Assembly (NCBI GenBank): GCA_963820035.1
Contig: CAWFYK010000007.1
Coordinates: 288,874-352,873, forward strand
DNA: 64,000 nt
Origin: JAWWPG01 sp963820035
Lineage (GTDB): Bacteria; Actinomycetota; Actinomycetes; Propionibacteriales; Nocardioidaceae
Reading direction: 5' to 3'
The position numbers and the translations under genes were made by a program. This document shows positions 31,961 to 41,793 of the stretch, piece by piece. Within the stretch, counting starts at the first letter, position 1; each line of letters starts with the position of its first letter. A model generated the notes under the pieces. The model saw only the letters and a list, made by a program, of their open reading frames with translations. It did not search any database and was not told where the DNA came from.

Positions 31961-33112
31961 CGGCGGTTCCCGCGGCAGGCCGAGCAGGCGCTCGCCGATG
32001 ATGTTGCGCTGGATCTCGCTCGTGCCGCCCATGATCGAGTTGGCGCGCGTCGACAGCAGGCCCCGCGCCCACGCCCGGCTCGGCGTCGTCGCGCCGAGAT
32101 GAGCGTGCCCGGGCCCGAGCACGTCGGTCGCCGTCTCGTAGAGCCGCTGGCTCATGCCCGCCCAGAACAGCTTCACGATGCTCGACTCCGCGCCGATCTC
32201 CTCGCCGCCGGCGAGCCGGGCCAGCGTGCGCGCGTTGTGCAGGCGGAAGATCTCGACGTCGATCCACGACCGCGCGAGCCGCTGGCGCACGACGCGGGTC
32301 GCGTGCCGACCCCCGCGCGCGACACGCCTCGGCCAGGCGCCGATACGCGGCCTCGTGGAGCACCTGCTCCTTCCAGATGAACGAGGCGCCGCCGCTCGTT
32401 GGCGAGCGTCGTGTTCGCGACCCGCCAACCCTCGTTCTCCGGGCCGATGAGGTTCTCGACCGGCACCTCGACGTCGTCGAGGAACACCTCGTTGAACTCG
32501 CGCTCGCCGGTCATCTGGCGCAGCGGCCGCACGTCGACGCCCTTGCGCGTCCATCGGGATCGCGAGCATCGAGATCCCCTTGTGCGGCGGCGCGTCCGGA
32601 TCGGTGCGCACCAGCGCGATGCCCATGTCGGCGAAGGTCGCGTACGACGACCACACCTTCTGGCCGGTCACGCGGTACGACGCCGCCGCTCTTCTCCGCG
32701 CGCGTCGAGAGGCTCGCGAGGTCGCTGCCCGCGCCGGGCTCGCTGAACAGCTGGCACCAGACGTCGTCGGCGCCGAGGATCCGCGGCATCCACCGCGCGC
32801 GCTGTTCCTCGGTGCCGTGCGCCATCAGCGTCGGCCCGACGAGCGTGACGCCGGCCCGCCCGAGGAGCGGCGGCGCACCCGCGCGCGCGAGCTCCTCGTT
32901 GTAGATCGCGACCTGCGTCGATCGACGCGCCGCGCCCGCCGTACTCGACCGGCCAGTGGATGCCGACCCAACCGCCCGCGTGCAGCGTGCGCTGCCACTC
33001 GCGCAGCGTCTGCCGCTTCCGCCGGTGTCGCCGCGACCTCGACGGCGGGCGGCGCGTGCTCCGTCAGCCACGCCGCGCAGCTCGTCGCGGAACTCTCGTC
33101 GGGAGCTGACAT
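31951..33112 (-). CDS. Acyl-CoA dehydrogenase
   Basis: About 385 residues from ATG 33112. VWCQLFSEPGAGSDLASLST is the FAD motif, TGQKVWSSYATFADMGIALV follows, and the C-terminus has NSIMGGTSEIQRNIIGERLL. As in the other dehydrogenases here, Gly occupies the position of the medium-chain catalytic Glu. FRDELRAWLTEHAPP appears at the N-terminus after a break near 33085. Further breaks near 33015, 32930, 32685, 32550, 32390, 32310 and 32085. The end is uncertain; TGA 31953-31951 is the best stop. Encoded directly upstream of the P450. Confidence 0.85.
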
Positions 33113-33138
33113 CGCGACGTTCGCCGTCGGCCGTCGGC

Positions 33139-34570
33139 TAGCCCGTTGCTTGCTGCTTGGCTTCGGCGAACGTGAACGGCTTGCCGCGCGAAGTTCACAT
33201 TGATCGGCGTCTGCCACGTGTCGAGCTTGTGCCCGTCGAAGCAGACCCACGGCTTGTCCGGCTTGGCGAGGTACGGGAACGAACTTGCCGTTCTGGATCT
33301 TCACGAAGTTGCCGCACTCGAAGTCGGAGCGGTACTGGTCGCCGGCCTTCGGGTCGGTGTGCTGCTTCGTCCAGTCGACGGCGACGAGCCAGCCGCCGGC
33401 CGTGTACCACTTCTGCTGGTTCCAGGCGCTGATCAGATTCGCCCGCGTGAAGTCCGGGCCGGTGGCCTTCAGCGCGTCGACGAACTGCGCGCGCCGCGAT
33501 CCAACCCTGCATCGTCATCTCGCTGACCTTGCACGTTGTTGGCCTTCGCGTAGTCGAGGTACTCCTGCATGGCCGGGAGTCGTCGGGCTGGTGCTCGACC
33601 GCGGTGAACTGCGCGAGCAGGATGCCGCCCTCGAGGAGCTTCGCGTTCTGCCTTCACGAAGTCCGCGTTGTACATGTTCGGCGTGGTAGAAGGTCACCTG
33701 GTCGCTGATGCTCTGCAGGTCCATCTCCTTGGCGACCGCGTAGTCGGCGTTGAAGTCGAGACACGTGACGAGGAAGTCGGCGCCCTTCTGCTTCATCTGC
33801 GACGACCTGCGCGGAGAAGTCGGTCTGGCCGAAGGTGAGCGACCGTCGGAGAACACGACGCGTGGCGTCGACGTCGGGACCGAACTTCTTCATCGTGTTG
33901 TTGGCGCCGCGTCACGCAACCAGCCGCCTGCGGGACGTTGTAGCCCAGCACCGCGACCTTGTGCGCTTCCGACGTCCTTCACCAGCGTCGGCAGGATGTG
34001 CGGGAGCAGCGGGCAACCCTCGAAGCACACCGGCGCGACGTTCGGGAAGAAGTTCTTCGGGCCGGCCCACTCGGCGTTGATGTTCCAACCGAACGTGGGG
34101 ATGCCGGCCTTGGCGAGCTTCGACGCGCCGGTGAAGAGGTCGGCGGCGATGAACGCCGCGTACGCGTTGTCCTGGGCGAGCAGGCCTTCGACCTCGTTCG
34201 TGTTGTTGCCGAGCTTGTCGTCGCGCTCGCTTCGTCAGCTTCAACTTGCGGCCGTAGATGCCGCCCTTGGCGTTGACGAAGCCGAAGTAGGCCTTGATCC
34301 CGTCGTTCAGCTCGGCTTCTTGCCCGCCGAGCGGGCTCGTCTTCGAGGTGATCGAGGACCGACGTGGATCTCGGTGTCGAGACCCCCGGCGCGTCGACCG
34401 GCATCGTTCTTCGGTGAAGTCGTGTTCGAGACGTTCGTCGTGCCCGTCGGGCCGGCCGTCGTGTCCGACGCGGTCGCCTTGTCGACTGCCGGCGTTGCTG
34501 CACGCCGCCGACGAGCAGCGCAAGCACCACCGCCACCGCGACCGCGCCGTACTCCCACTCTCCACCTCAT
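33139..34570 (-). CDS. ABC transporter substrate-binding lipoprotein (LivK/Peripla_BP_6 type)
   Basis: About 470 residues. The start region encodes Arg residues, a hydrophobic stretch (VAVAVVLALLVGG) and ACSNAGS, a lipobox, so the protein should be an outer-face lipoprotein. LNDGIKAYFGFVNAKGGIYG, KLAKAGIPTFGWNINAEWAG and MKQKGADFLVTCLDFNADYA match the periplasmic-binding type I fold. It closely resembles the protein at 58932. Breaks are frequent (about 34510, 34400, 34350, 34230, 33980, 33910, 33850, 33800, 33650, 33580, 33525, 33280, 33190). It is the likely ligand receptor for the orphan permease at 10.5 kb, encoded 22 kb away. Confidence 0.85.
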
Positions 34571-34619
34571 TGCGGAACCCCCCGGGGCTGTCGGATCGAT
34601 ACGGGCGCCGAACCTATGT

Positions 34620-34636
34620 GAGAATTGGCTCTCTCG
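34620..34636. promoter_or_regulatory. Operator-like palindrome, site C
   Basis: GAGAATTGGCTCTCTCG lies in the 147-base gap between the divergent binding-protein gene and TetR gene, 49 bases upstream of the former. Compared with site A (GAGAACGGCTCTCTCG) it has one extra base in the centre. It is the obvious candidate target for the adjacent TetR. Confidence 0.6.
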
Positions 34637-34717
34637 ACAAGTGGCAGGCCGCTTCCGGTCGCACGGTCCTCACTCGAGAGGGCGAGTACTGTCCGCCCGA
34701 CCGAATGAAGGACCGAC

Positions 34718-35403
34718 ATGGCCGAGCCGACGCCGCTCGACCGACACGAACGAGCCCGCGGCTGGCGCGAGCGGGCGGTCTCGCGCAGCTTGAACGCCGC
34801 CCGCTCGCGGGCCGAGGAGCGGGTGCAGCGCTTTCTCGACGCCGCGTTCGAGCTGATCGACGAGAAGGGCACGACCGAGTTCACGATCCAAGAGGTCATC
34901 GAGCGGTCGAAGCAGTCGCTGCGAGGCTTCTACGAGTACTTCGACAGCAAGGACGAGCTCGTGCTCGCGCTGTTCGAGGAGACCGTCCGCGAGGCAGGCG
35001 ACGACATCCGCCGGGCCGTCGACGCCGAGACCGATCCCCTCGAGCGGCTCCACGCGTTCGCGATCCGCCTCCACGAGTGGTGCGACCCCGGCGAGGCGCC
35101 GCGCAAGCGGGGCACGCACCACCGCCGCGCGATCTCCGAGTTCTCGATGCGCCTCGCCGGTCGATCACTCGCGACCGCGTGCGGGCGCGCCCTGGCGCCG
35201 CTCTCGCACATGTTGATCGAGCTGCGTCGATGCCGCGGCCGCGGCGCGGCGCGATCACCGTGAGCGACACCCGGCGTGCCGCCGCACTCGTCCAGCAGAC
35301 AGTTCTGTACAGCTGGTTCGGCAACCGACTGGTGGAGGACCCGAAACTGCGACTCACCGCCGAAGAGACCTGGGAGTTCTGTCTCCACGGTCTCGGCGGC
35401 TGA
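34718..35403 (+). CDS. TetR-family regulator, twin of the 51723 protein
   Basis: About 228 residues from ATG 34718. AARSRAEERVQRFLDAAFEL opens the DNA-binding domain, and TEFTIQEVIERSKQSLRGFY is the helix-turn-helix; FDSKDELVLALFEET leads into the ligand domain. The C-terminus is LRLTAEETWEFCLHGLGG. Over the DNA-binding half the protein is nearly identical to the TetR at 51723, with the same recognition helix SKQSLRGFY, so both should read the same operator. Breaks near 35160 and 35240. Divergent from the substrate-binding protein gene across site C. Confidence 0.9.
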
Positions 35404-35452
35404 CGAACGACCCACGCACGCGCGACCAACCACACATGACAGGGGGCTTGCG

Positions 35453-36206
35453 GTGCGAACCGTAGTGGTAGGTGCGTCGAGCGGGCTCGGACGCTGCATC
35501 GGGATCGGACTCGCGCAGCGGGGCGCGCAGGTCGCGCTCCTGGCGCGGCGCCGCGAAAACCTCGAGGACGCGGCAAGGGAGGCCGGGTCCGGCAACGGTC
35601 GCGATCGAGTGCGACGTCACCGACGAGACGTCGTGTCGAGCCGCGATCGCCGAAGCCGCGGCGGCGCTCGGCGGGATCGATGCGCTCGTGTACGCACCCG
35701 GCATCGGCCCGTTGGTGCGGCTCGCCGACACCGACGCCGCGCACCTGGCGGCGCGTCTTCGACACGAACGTCATCGGCGCCGCCATCGTCACGAGCGCGG
35801 CGATCGAACACCTCACCGCTTCGGGCGGCACCGCGGCCTACCTGTCGTCGGTCAGCGCGTCGCTCACACCACCGTGGCCCGGGCTCGGCGCGTACGCGGT
35901 GAGCAAGGCCGCGCTCGACAAGCTGGTGGAGGCGTGGCGCGCGGAACATCCGACGGTCGGGTTCACGCGCGTCGTCGTCGGCGATTGCGCGCGGCGGCGA
36001 GAGCGACGCGCAGTCGCAGTTCGCCACGAGTTGGGACACCGACCTCGCGGGCGAACTCTATCCCGATCTGGATGGAGCGCAACTATCTCGCCGGTTCGCT
36101 CATCGACGTCGAACACCTCGTCGCGGTCGTCGACGCGGTGCTGCGGGGCGGCGCGACGCTCTCGATTCCGAGCGTCACGATCGCGCCGCGTCCGCTCGCA
36201 AACTGA
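35453..36206 (+). CDS. SDR-family oxidoreductase
   Basis: About 250 residues from GTG 35453, preceded by AGGGGG. RTVVVGASSGLGRCIGIGLA is the cofactor loop, ALVYAPGIGPLVRLAD replaces the usual NNAG, and YAVSKAALDKLVEAWRAEH has Tyr-x3-Lys with the Ser in YLSSVSASL. The last part (MERNYLAGSLIDVEHLVAVV) is unusual for the classical group. Breaks near 35595, 35755, 35995 and 36060. Likely co-transcribed with the TetR gene 50 bases upstream. It converges on an enoyl-CoA hydratase gene. Confidence 0.83.
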
Positions 36207-36224
36207 CGCCGCCCACCTCGGGAG

Positions 36225-37000
36225 CTACGTGCGCTTCAGGAAGCGGTCGACGTTGGCGCGCAGATCGGCCGTGTCGAACGACTCGCTTTCCGCGGCCATC
36301 GCGAAGTCGATCGTCGCGAGCACCGCGCGCTCCACGTGCAGGTTGAGCACGCGTTTGGTTGCCTCGACCGCCTGACGCGGCAGCCCCGCGATCTTGTGGG
36401 CGGTGGCGAGCGCGGCGGCGAACACTTCGTCGTCGGGGCATACGTGGTTGGCGAGGCCGATCTCGGCCGCGCGCTTCGCGCTGATGCGATCACCGGTGAA
36501 CGCGTACTCCTTCGCCAGCAACAAGCTCGTGTGCAAGGGCCAGGTCAGCGGACCGCCGTCGGCCGCGACGAGCCCGACGGTCACGTGCGGATCCGACAAG
36601 TACGCGGACTCGGCCATGTACACCACGTCCGAGAGCGCGATGACGCTGCATCCGAGCCCGACGGCCGGACCGTTCGACCGCCGCGACGACGGGCACCCGG
36701 CAGCGGATCATGTTGACGACGAGATCACGGCCCTCGGCGATCACGTCGCGGCGCAGGGCGCGGTCGTTCGCCATCCGATCGAGGAGATCGAAGTCGCCGC
36801 CCGCCGAGAACGCACGCCCCTCGCCGGTGATGACGGCCACGCGGGCCGTCGGTATCGGCGCTGAGTTGCGGGAACAGCTGCGTCAGACCGAGATGGAGCT
36901 CCTCGTTGATCGCGTTGAGGTGGTCGGGACGCGAGAGGCGCACGATGCGCACCGGCCCATCGGATTCGACCCGGATGACGTCGGGAAGGTCGTAGTCCAT
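36225..37000 (-). CDS. Enoyl-CoA hydratase/isomerase (crotonase family)
   Basis: About 257 residues from ATG 37000 with GAGGAG upstream. RIVRLSRPDHLNAINEELH and GRAFSAGGDFDLLD (first oxyanion strand) are typical. VNGPAVGLGCSVIALSDVVY (second oxyanion Gly) is seen after correcting a break near 36675; another is near 36865. HVTVGLVAADGGPLTWP shows Asp-Gly-Gly where many hydratases have a Glu, a variant common in actinobacterial relatives. It hydrates or isomerises an enoyl-CoA made by a neighbouring acyl-CoA dehydrogenase. Downstream of the two dehydrogenase genes, same strand. Confidence 0.88.
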
Positions 37001-37045
37001 TCGTGCTCCTCGTCGTCTGGTCGTGCGGTCAAGGTCGTCGGGCAC

Positions 37046-38183
37046 TCAAGTCGTCGGCAAGCCGAGGATCCGGGTCGCGACGATGTTCTTCTGGATCTGG
37101 GAGGTACCGCCCATGACGCTCTGCGCACGACTGTAGAGATAGATCTTCAGCGCCTCGTCGTCGGTGTCGGTCGCGGCATTCGCACCCGACACGGTGAGCG
37201 CAGCCGCGCCGACGGTCTGTTCGACCCACGTCATGAGCAGCTTGTCGATCGAACCGCCCGGCCCGTGCTCGATCCCGTCGAGGCGCTCCGAGAGCCGGCG
37301 GCACACGTGCAGTCGCAACATCTCCGTCTGCACGTGCGCCCACGCAAACGGCGTCGCGCTCGTCGTCGCGAAAGGCCGCGGGGTCGGCGCGCACGTGCGT
37401 GCTCGAGCTGCTTCACCGTCTTCGCATACCGCGCGACATAACCGAGCTCACCGGGTTCGCGCTCGTGACTCACGATCGTCATCGCGAGCCGCCAACCATC
37501 GCCGGGCGCGCCGATCATGTTCGCGGCGGGAACGCGCGCGCCGTCGAACAGCACCTGGCCGAACTCGTTGGTGACGCCGTTGATCATTCGCAGCGGCCGT
37601 TGCTCGATGCGCGGCTGGTGCATGGGTACCGCGAACGCGGAAAGGCCCTTGTGCTTCGGCACGTCGGGATCGGTGCGCGCGAGCAGCAGGCACCAGTCGG
37701 CGACATCGGAGTAGCTCGTCCAGATCTTGTGCCCGTCGATCACGTACTCGTCGCCGTCGCGCGTCGCGGTCGTGCGCAGTGCGGCGAGGTCGGAGCCGGC
37801 GTCGGGTTCGCTGAATCCCTGGCACCAACGCTCGCGGCCGCTGATCAGACCGGGCAGGAACCGGTCCATGATCGCGTCGCTGCCGTGATGTGGAGATCCC
37901 CTGGACGAGATAGCCGAGGCTCGGACGCGGCGGCGCGCCCGCGTCGGCCAACTCCTCGTCGAGGATGACGTCGAACACCGTCGGCAGGTCGTGACCGCCG
38001 AACCGCGCCGGCCAGCTCAGTCCGAAGAAACCGGCGTCGTACAGCGCGGTGTGCCATTCGGCTTGGCGGGCCCAGTACTCGTCGTCGGTCGACGACGTGT
38101 GCAGACAGGTCGTCGTGGTCGGCGAGCCACGCCCGGAAGCGGGCGCGGAACTCCGCTTCCGCGGGCGAGTCACGAAAGTCCAT
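37046..38183 (-). CDS. Acyl-CoA dehydrogenase, full-length subunit
   Basis: About 378 residues from ATG 38183 (MDFRDSPAEAEFRARFRAWL). ERWCQGFSEPDAGSDLAALR is the FAD motif, DGHKIWTSYSDVADWCLLLA follows, and QSVMGGTSQIQKNIVATRIL ends the chain, again with Gly in place of the medium-chain Glu. Breaks near 38100, 37890, 37400 and 37345. Its start lies inside the end of the next dehydrogenase gene (14-base overlap), so the two are translated together and probably form a mixed tetramer, as in steroid side-chain dehydrogenases. Confidence 0.88.
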
Positions 38184-39223
38184 CGGTCACCCCCAGGCGT
38201 TCGCGCTGACAACTCGCGGAGCTGCTCGTCGTCGTCGCCGAACCACTGCGTCGAGAGCAACGCGCGCCGCAGGTACACGTGCACGATGCACTCCCACGTG
38301 TTGCCGATGCCGCCGTGCACCTGCACCGCGGTCTCGCACACCGTGCGCGCGGCGCGGGCGCAGTACGCCTTGGCCACCCGGCCCGCGGCGCGGGCCTCGT
38401 CGGCCGGGCAGGTTGTCGACGGCCCACGACGCGTGCAACGAAACGCTGAGCGAACCTTCCATCAGACAGCAGAGCTTCGGCGAGAAGGTGCTGCACGGCC
38501 TGGAACGAGCCGACGGGCACGCCGTACTGCTTGCGCTCGGCTGCGTAGGCCACCGACACGTCGATCACGCCGCGCATGACGCCGACGAGATCCGCGCTCG
38601 TGAGCGCGAGACCGAGCGCGGACCACTCGGCGACGTCGGCGCGCGTGAGGAGTCGACCCTGATCGGGAACGACTTGCACGGGTGCACCGGCGGGGATCGT
38701 GCGCGCCGAACGGGTGAGATCGGTGCCCGATCGCGGGAACACCGTCGATCCGCACCCGGGCCAGGCGGTACCCGTCGCCGTCGGGAACCAACACGTGCGC
38801 AGCCGTCAGGTTCTCGCCGCCGCTGTCGACGGCATAGAACGGGTGCGGTCGTCGTCGCACCCGCGACGATCGCGGCGCCGATGAGCGTCGGATCGAAACC
38901 GACGACCGCGTCGTCGGTCGCGGTCACGCCCGCGCGCCGGGCGAGATCGCGCGCGAGCACGGGACCCGCGAACGCGACGTCGGCAACCGTTCCCCCGAGC
39001 GCGTCGGCGACGATCGCCGCTTCGACGCCCCCGGCGAGCGGTTCACCGTCGCCCGCGTCGTCGCGGAGTTCGAGCCAACCCGCGTCGCGCACGGCGGCCG
39101 CGAGACGCTTGCCGCGGCGTCGCGTCGTCGAGATCGGCGACCGTCGCGGGCGACGAGCTGCCGCGCCAGCTGCCGGGCCGCGCGCCGCAGCTCCGCCTGC
39201 TCCGGCGTGTCCCGCGTGTCCAC
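38170..39223 (-). CDS. Acyl-CoA dehydrogenase, short partner subunit
   Basis: About 350 residues from GTG 39223. The C-terminal helical domain is clear: VAYAAERKQYGVPVGSFQAV, then RTVCETAVQVHGGIGNTWEC and VHVYLRRALLSTQWFG. The last part has the VHGGIGNTWE helix seen in the non-canonical partner subunits. The middle (residues 100-200) is interrupted by breaks near 39120, 38850, 38735, 38470 and 38410. It precedes and overlaps the full-length subunit gene. Its 5' region holds a KstR-like palindrome. Confidence 0.84.
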
Positions 39224-39226
39224 GCC

Positions 39227-39241
39227 GAGAACCTAGTTCTA
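39227..39241. promoter_or_regulatory. KstR-like palindrome upstream of the dehydrogenase pair
   Basis: GAGAACCTAGTTCTA, AGAAC and GTTCT arms around CTA, lies 4 bases upstream of the GTG of the short dehydrogenase, with a second partial copy (TAGAGAAC) at 39247-39254. It resembles the TnnAACnnGTTnnA operator of the actinobacterial cholesterol repressor KstR, apart from one extra central base. No KstR gene is in the window. Confidence 0.5.
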
Positions 39242-39274
39242 CCAAATAGAGAACACAATTGACGCGCACCCGCC

Positions 39275-39300
39275 CCGACAACTCCACCAACAGTTGTCGG
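39275..39300. repeat. Inverted repeat with shared CAACTGTTGGTGG core, copy 1
   Basis: CCGACAAC and GTTGTCGG form a perfect 8-bp stem around a 10-base loop. The inside of the loop plus the right arm repeats 13 bases (CCACCAACAGTTG) found again at 39329-39341. It sits between the thiolase operon end and the dehydrogenase promoter. Confidence 0.6.
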
Positions 39301-39328
39301 ACTTCTCAGCACCATGTCGCTGATTTCG

Positions 39329-39345
39329 CCACCAACAGTTGGTGG
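39329..39345 (-). terminator. Palindrome just past the thiolase stop, copy 2
   Basis: CCACCAAC-A-GTTGGTGG, 8-bp arms with a single central base, 12 bases downstream of the thiolase stop on the minus strand. A one-base loop cannot fold as drawn, so the real hairpin would have a shorter stem; alternatively it is a protein-binding palindrome. Position favours an end-of-operon role. Confidence 0.45.
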
Positions 39346-39357
39346 ACGTTTTAGACG

Positions 39358-40500
39358 CTAGAGGATGGAGACGCCGGCGGTGCCGGGGGCGCCGTAGAGC
39401 TGGGTGTAGCCGACTTTCGGGTTGCCGGGGACCTGGCGGTCGCCCGCCCGGCCGCGCAGTTGCAGCACCACCTCGTGCACCTGGCGGAGTCCCGACGCGC
39501 CGATGGGTTCGCCGTTGGCGATGAGCCCGCCGTCGGTGTTGACGGGGAGGCGGCCGCCGATCTCGAGCGAACCGTCGGCCGACGAGCGCCTCCTGCTCGC
39601 CGTCGGCGCAGAAGCCGTTCTCGGCGAGATGGATGACCTCGGCGCCGGCGTCGGTGTCCTGCAGTTGGATCACGTCGACGTCTTCGGGCCCGATGCCCGC
39701 CATCTCGTACGCGGCCCGCGACGCGTCGACCGTCGCGCCCGACGGTCTCCTCGATCGGCAGCCACGGACTGTGCACCTCGAACGCGCCGAGCCGACGCGT
39801 CCGCACCGTGGTGGCGCGCAGGTAGATCGGCTTGTCGGTGTAACGGTGCGCGTTCTCGGCGCGACACAGCACCACCGCCGCCGCGCCTTCGTCGGGGCTG
39901 CAGAACATGTACTGCGTCAGCGGGTAGTTGAGCATCGGCGACGCGAGGATCTCCTCCTCCGACAGCGCCTTGCGCCGGAACGCGTTCGGGTTCAACACGC
40001 CGTTGCGGTAGTTCTTGGCCGCGACCCTGGCGAGCGTCTCGTGCGAGATCCCGTGGTCGTGCATGTACTTGTTGATCTTCATCCCGAAGAACTTCGTGGT
40101 GATGAACTGGCCGACCTCGCCGTACCACGACGGACACGCGTACAGGCGCGGATCGGCGGTGAACGCACCGGGGATGTGCTTGTCCATCCCGACCGCGATC
40201 CCGAGCTCGGAGTCACCGAGCCGGATCGTGTTCGCCGCGAGCGTGAGCGCACTCGCCGCGGTCGCGCACCCGTTGTACACGTCGGTGAACGGGATGCCGG
40301 TGAGACCCATCAGCGCGACGACCGCGTCCGGGTTGTCGACCTCGTAGCTACCGCCGAACGCGAACTGGATGTCGCGCCACTCGACGCCGGCGTCGGCCAA
40401 GCGCGCGCCGGATCGCGATCGCGCCCATCTCGATCGCGGTCAGCCCGGGGAAGCGGCCGAACGGGTGCAACCCCACTCCGACAATCGCAACGTCCGTCAT
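39358..40500 (-). CDS. Thiolase-like lipid-transfer protein (Ltp2-type)
   Basis: About 380 residues from ATG 40500. VAIVGVGLHPFGRFPGLTAI, VYNGCATAASALTLAANTIR (the Cys position of thiolases), MKINKYMHDHGISHETLARV and the late VIQLQDTDAGAEVIHLAENG mark the SCP2-thiolase group. The end reads NPKVGYTQLYGAPGTAGVSI. Breaks near 40405, 39745, 39585. Overlap with a DUF35 gene (ATGA) is the arrangement of the Ltp2/ChsH2-DUF35 retro-aldolase that removes the last part of the cholesterol side chain. Here the same chemistry on an unknown acyl-CoA is inferred. Confidence 0.88.
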
Positions 40501-40947
40501 GACCTATACTCCTCCACCGGACGGAACGCGAACGTCACGACCTCGTTGCCGTCGTCGTCGGTGCGGAAGGGCACCAGTACCAGCTCCATCTCCATGCCCG
40601 GGGCGAGCACGTCGGGACTCGACTCCGTGAGCCGCGCCTCGACCTTCACCTCGTCCGGAAGTTCGACGAAGCCGACACCGAACGGCACGAAGTCGCGCCC
40701 GCTCGCGCCCGTGTACGGCGGCGACGGCGGCGGGAAATCCTGCGTCGTCCACGCCCACAACCGGCCGCGCCGCGGCAGCAGATGCTCGGCCATCGTCGGT
40801 CGACGCGCACCGCGGGCACGAGTCCTGCGTGGGGAACGTGACGATCCCGCAATCGGCGCACCGGCTCCCGATCAGCTGCGGCCCGCCTCCCTTTGCGTTC
40901 TCGGCGGGAATCGTGAAGATGCCCTCCGCCACCGGGACTCGCGCCAT
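40497..40947 (-). CDS. DUF35 OB-fold zinc-ribbon protein, thiolase partner
   Basis: About 149 residues from ATG 40947. LIGSRCADCGIVTFPTQDSC and the following CPRCAS give a four-Cys zinc ribbon; the rest (FVPFGVGFVELPDEVKVEAR, LAPGMEMELVLVPF) is the OB fold. One break near 40800. Such proteins bind the CoA part of the substrate and form a complex with thiolase-fold aldolases. It overlaps both neighbours by ATGA, with the thiolase gene following directly, so the two products should be made together. Confidence 0.9.
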
Positions 40948-41793
40948 CAGGTGCTCCATTCCTCGGGTTCCCACCACGGGTACGCGGCGGGCAGGTCGTC
41001 GGGGACACGCATCGAGAACTCCGGCGCGCGCCGCTCGCGGAACGCGGCGACACCTTCGCGGGCGTCGGGCGCGGTCGCCGCGGCGAGCAGCAGCGCGGAG
41101 TCGATGCGGTGCGCGTCGGCCGGACCGGCGACCGTCGTCATGCGCCACACGAGTTGGCGCGTCAGCGCGACCGACACGGGCGCGGTGCCGCGCACGAGGT
41201 CGCGCGCGTACTCGGTCGCGGCCGCCACGACGTCGTCGGCCACCTCGCGCACGAGCCCGCGGCCAGCGCGTCGGCCGCCGACCGTCCGCCCCGACATCAG
41301 CCAGTCGAGCGCGGTCGGGATGCCGACGAGCCGGGGCAGGAACCACGACGAGCACGCTTCGGGCACGATCCCCAACCGGGTGAACACGAAGCCGAACGTC
41401 GCGTCGGGCGCGGCGAAGCGCGCGTCCATCGGCAGCGTCATCGACGCGCCGACACCGACCGCGGGACCGTTCACCGCCGCGATCACCGGTTTCGTGCAAT
41501 CGAAGATGCGCAACGCGACGACACCGCCGGGATCGCGGCCCGACGCGCTTGCCGCCCGAGAACGTCCGCTCCCCGAGCCGAGATCGGCGCCCGCACAGAA
41601 CGCGCGTCCCGACCCGGTCACCACGACCGCGCGCACGTCGGGATCGGCGTCGACGCGATCGAACGCGTCGCACAACTCGCGCTGCATCCCGTTGGTGAAC
41701 GCGTTCGAGCCGATCGGGACGGTGCAGCGTGATGCGCGCGATCCCGTCGCCGAGTCGACGTCGTAACGGATCGTCTCGTAGCGAATCGCTCAC
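40947..41793 (-). CDS. Enoyl-CoA hydratase/isomerase (crotonase family)
   Basis: About 280 residues from GTG 41793. GIARITLHRPDRLNAFTNGM (corrected frame), VVVTGSGRAFCAGADLGSGS, AAVNGPAVGVGASMTLPMDA and FTRLGIVPEACSSWFLPRLV follow in the usual order; PEACSSW carries the catalytic Glu. Breaks near 41780, 41735, 41545 and 41265. It is encoded between an acyl-CoA ligase and the DUF35-thiolase pair with overlaps of 3-4 bases at both ends. Together they form ligase, hydratase and aldolase steps of one degradative turn. Confidence 0.9.

Noticed and set aside
15344..34570. Calling the broken dehydrogenase, P450 and binding-protein genes pseudogenes
   Set aside because: All catalytic motifs are preserved on both sides of each break, no internal deletions are seen, and breaks sit at wobble positions. 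Decay would hit all positions.
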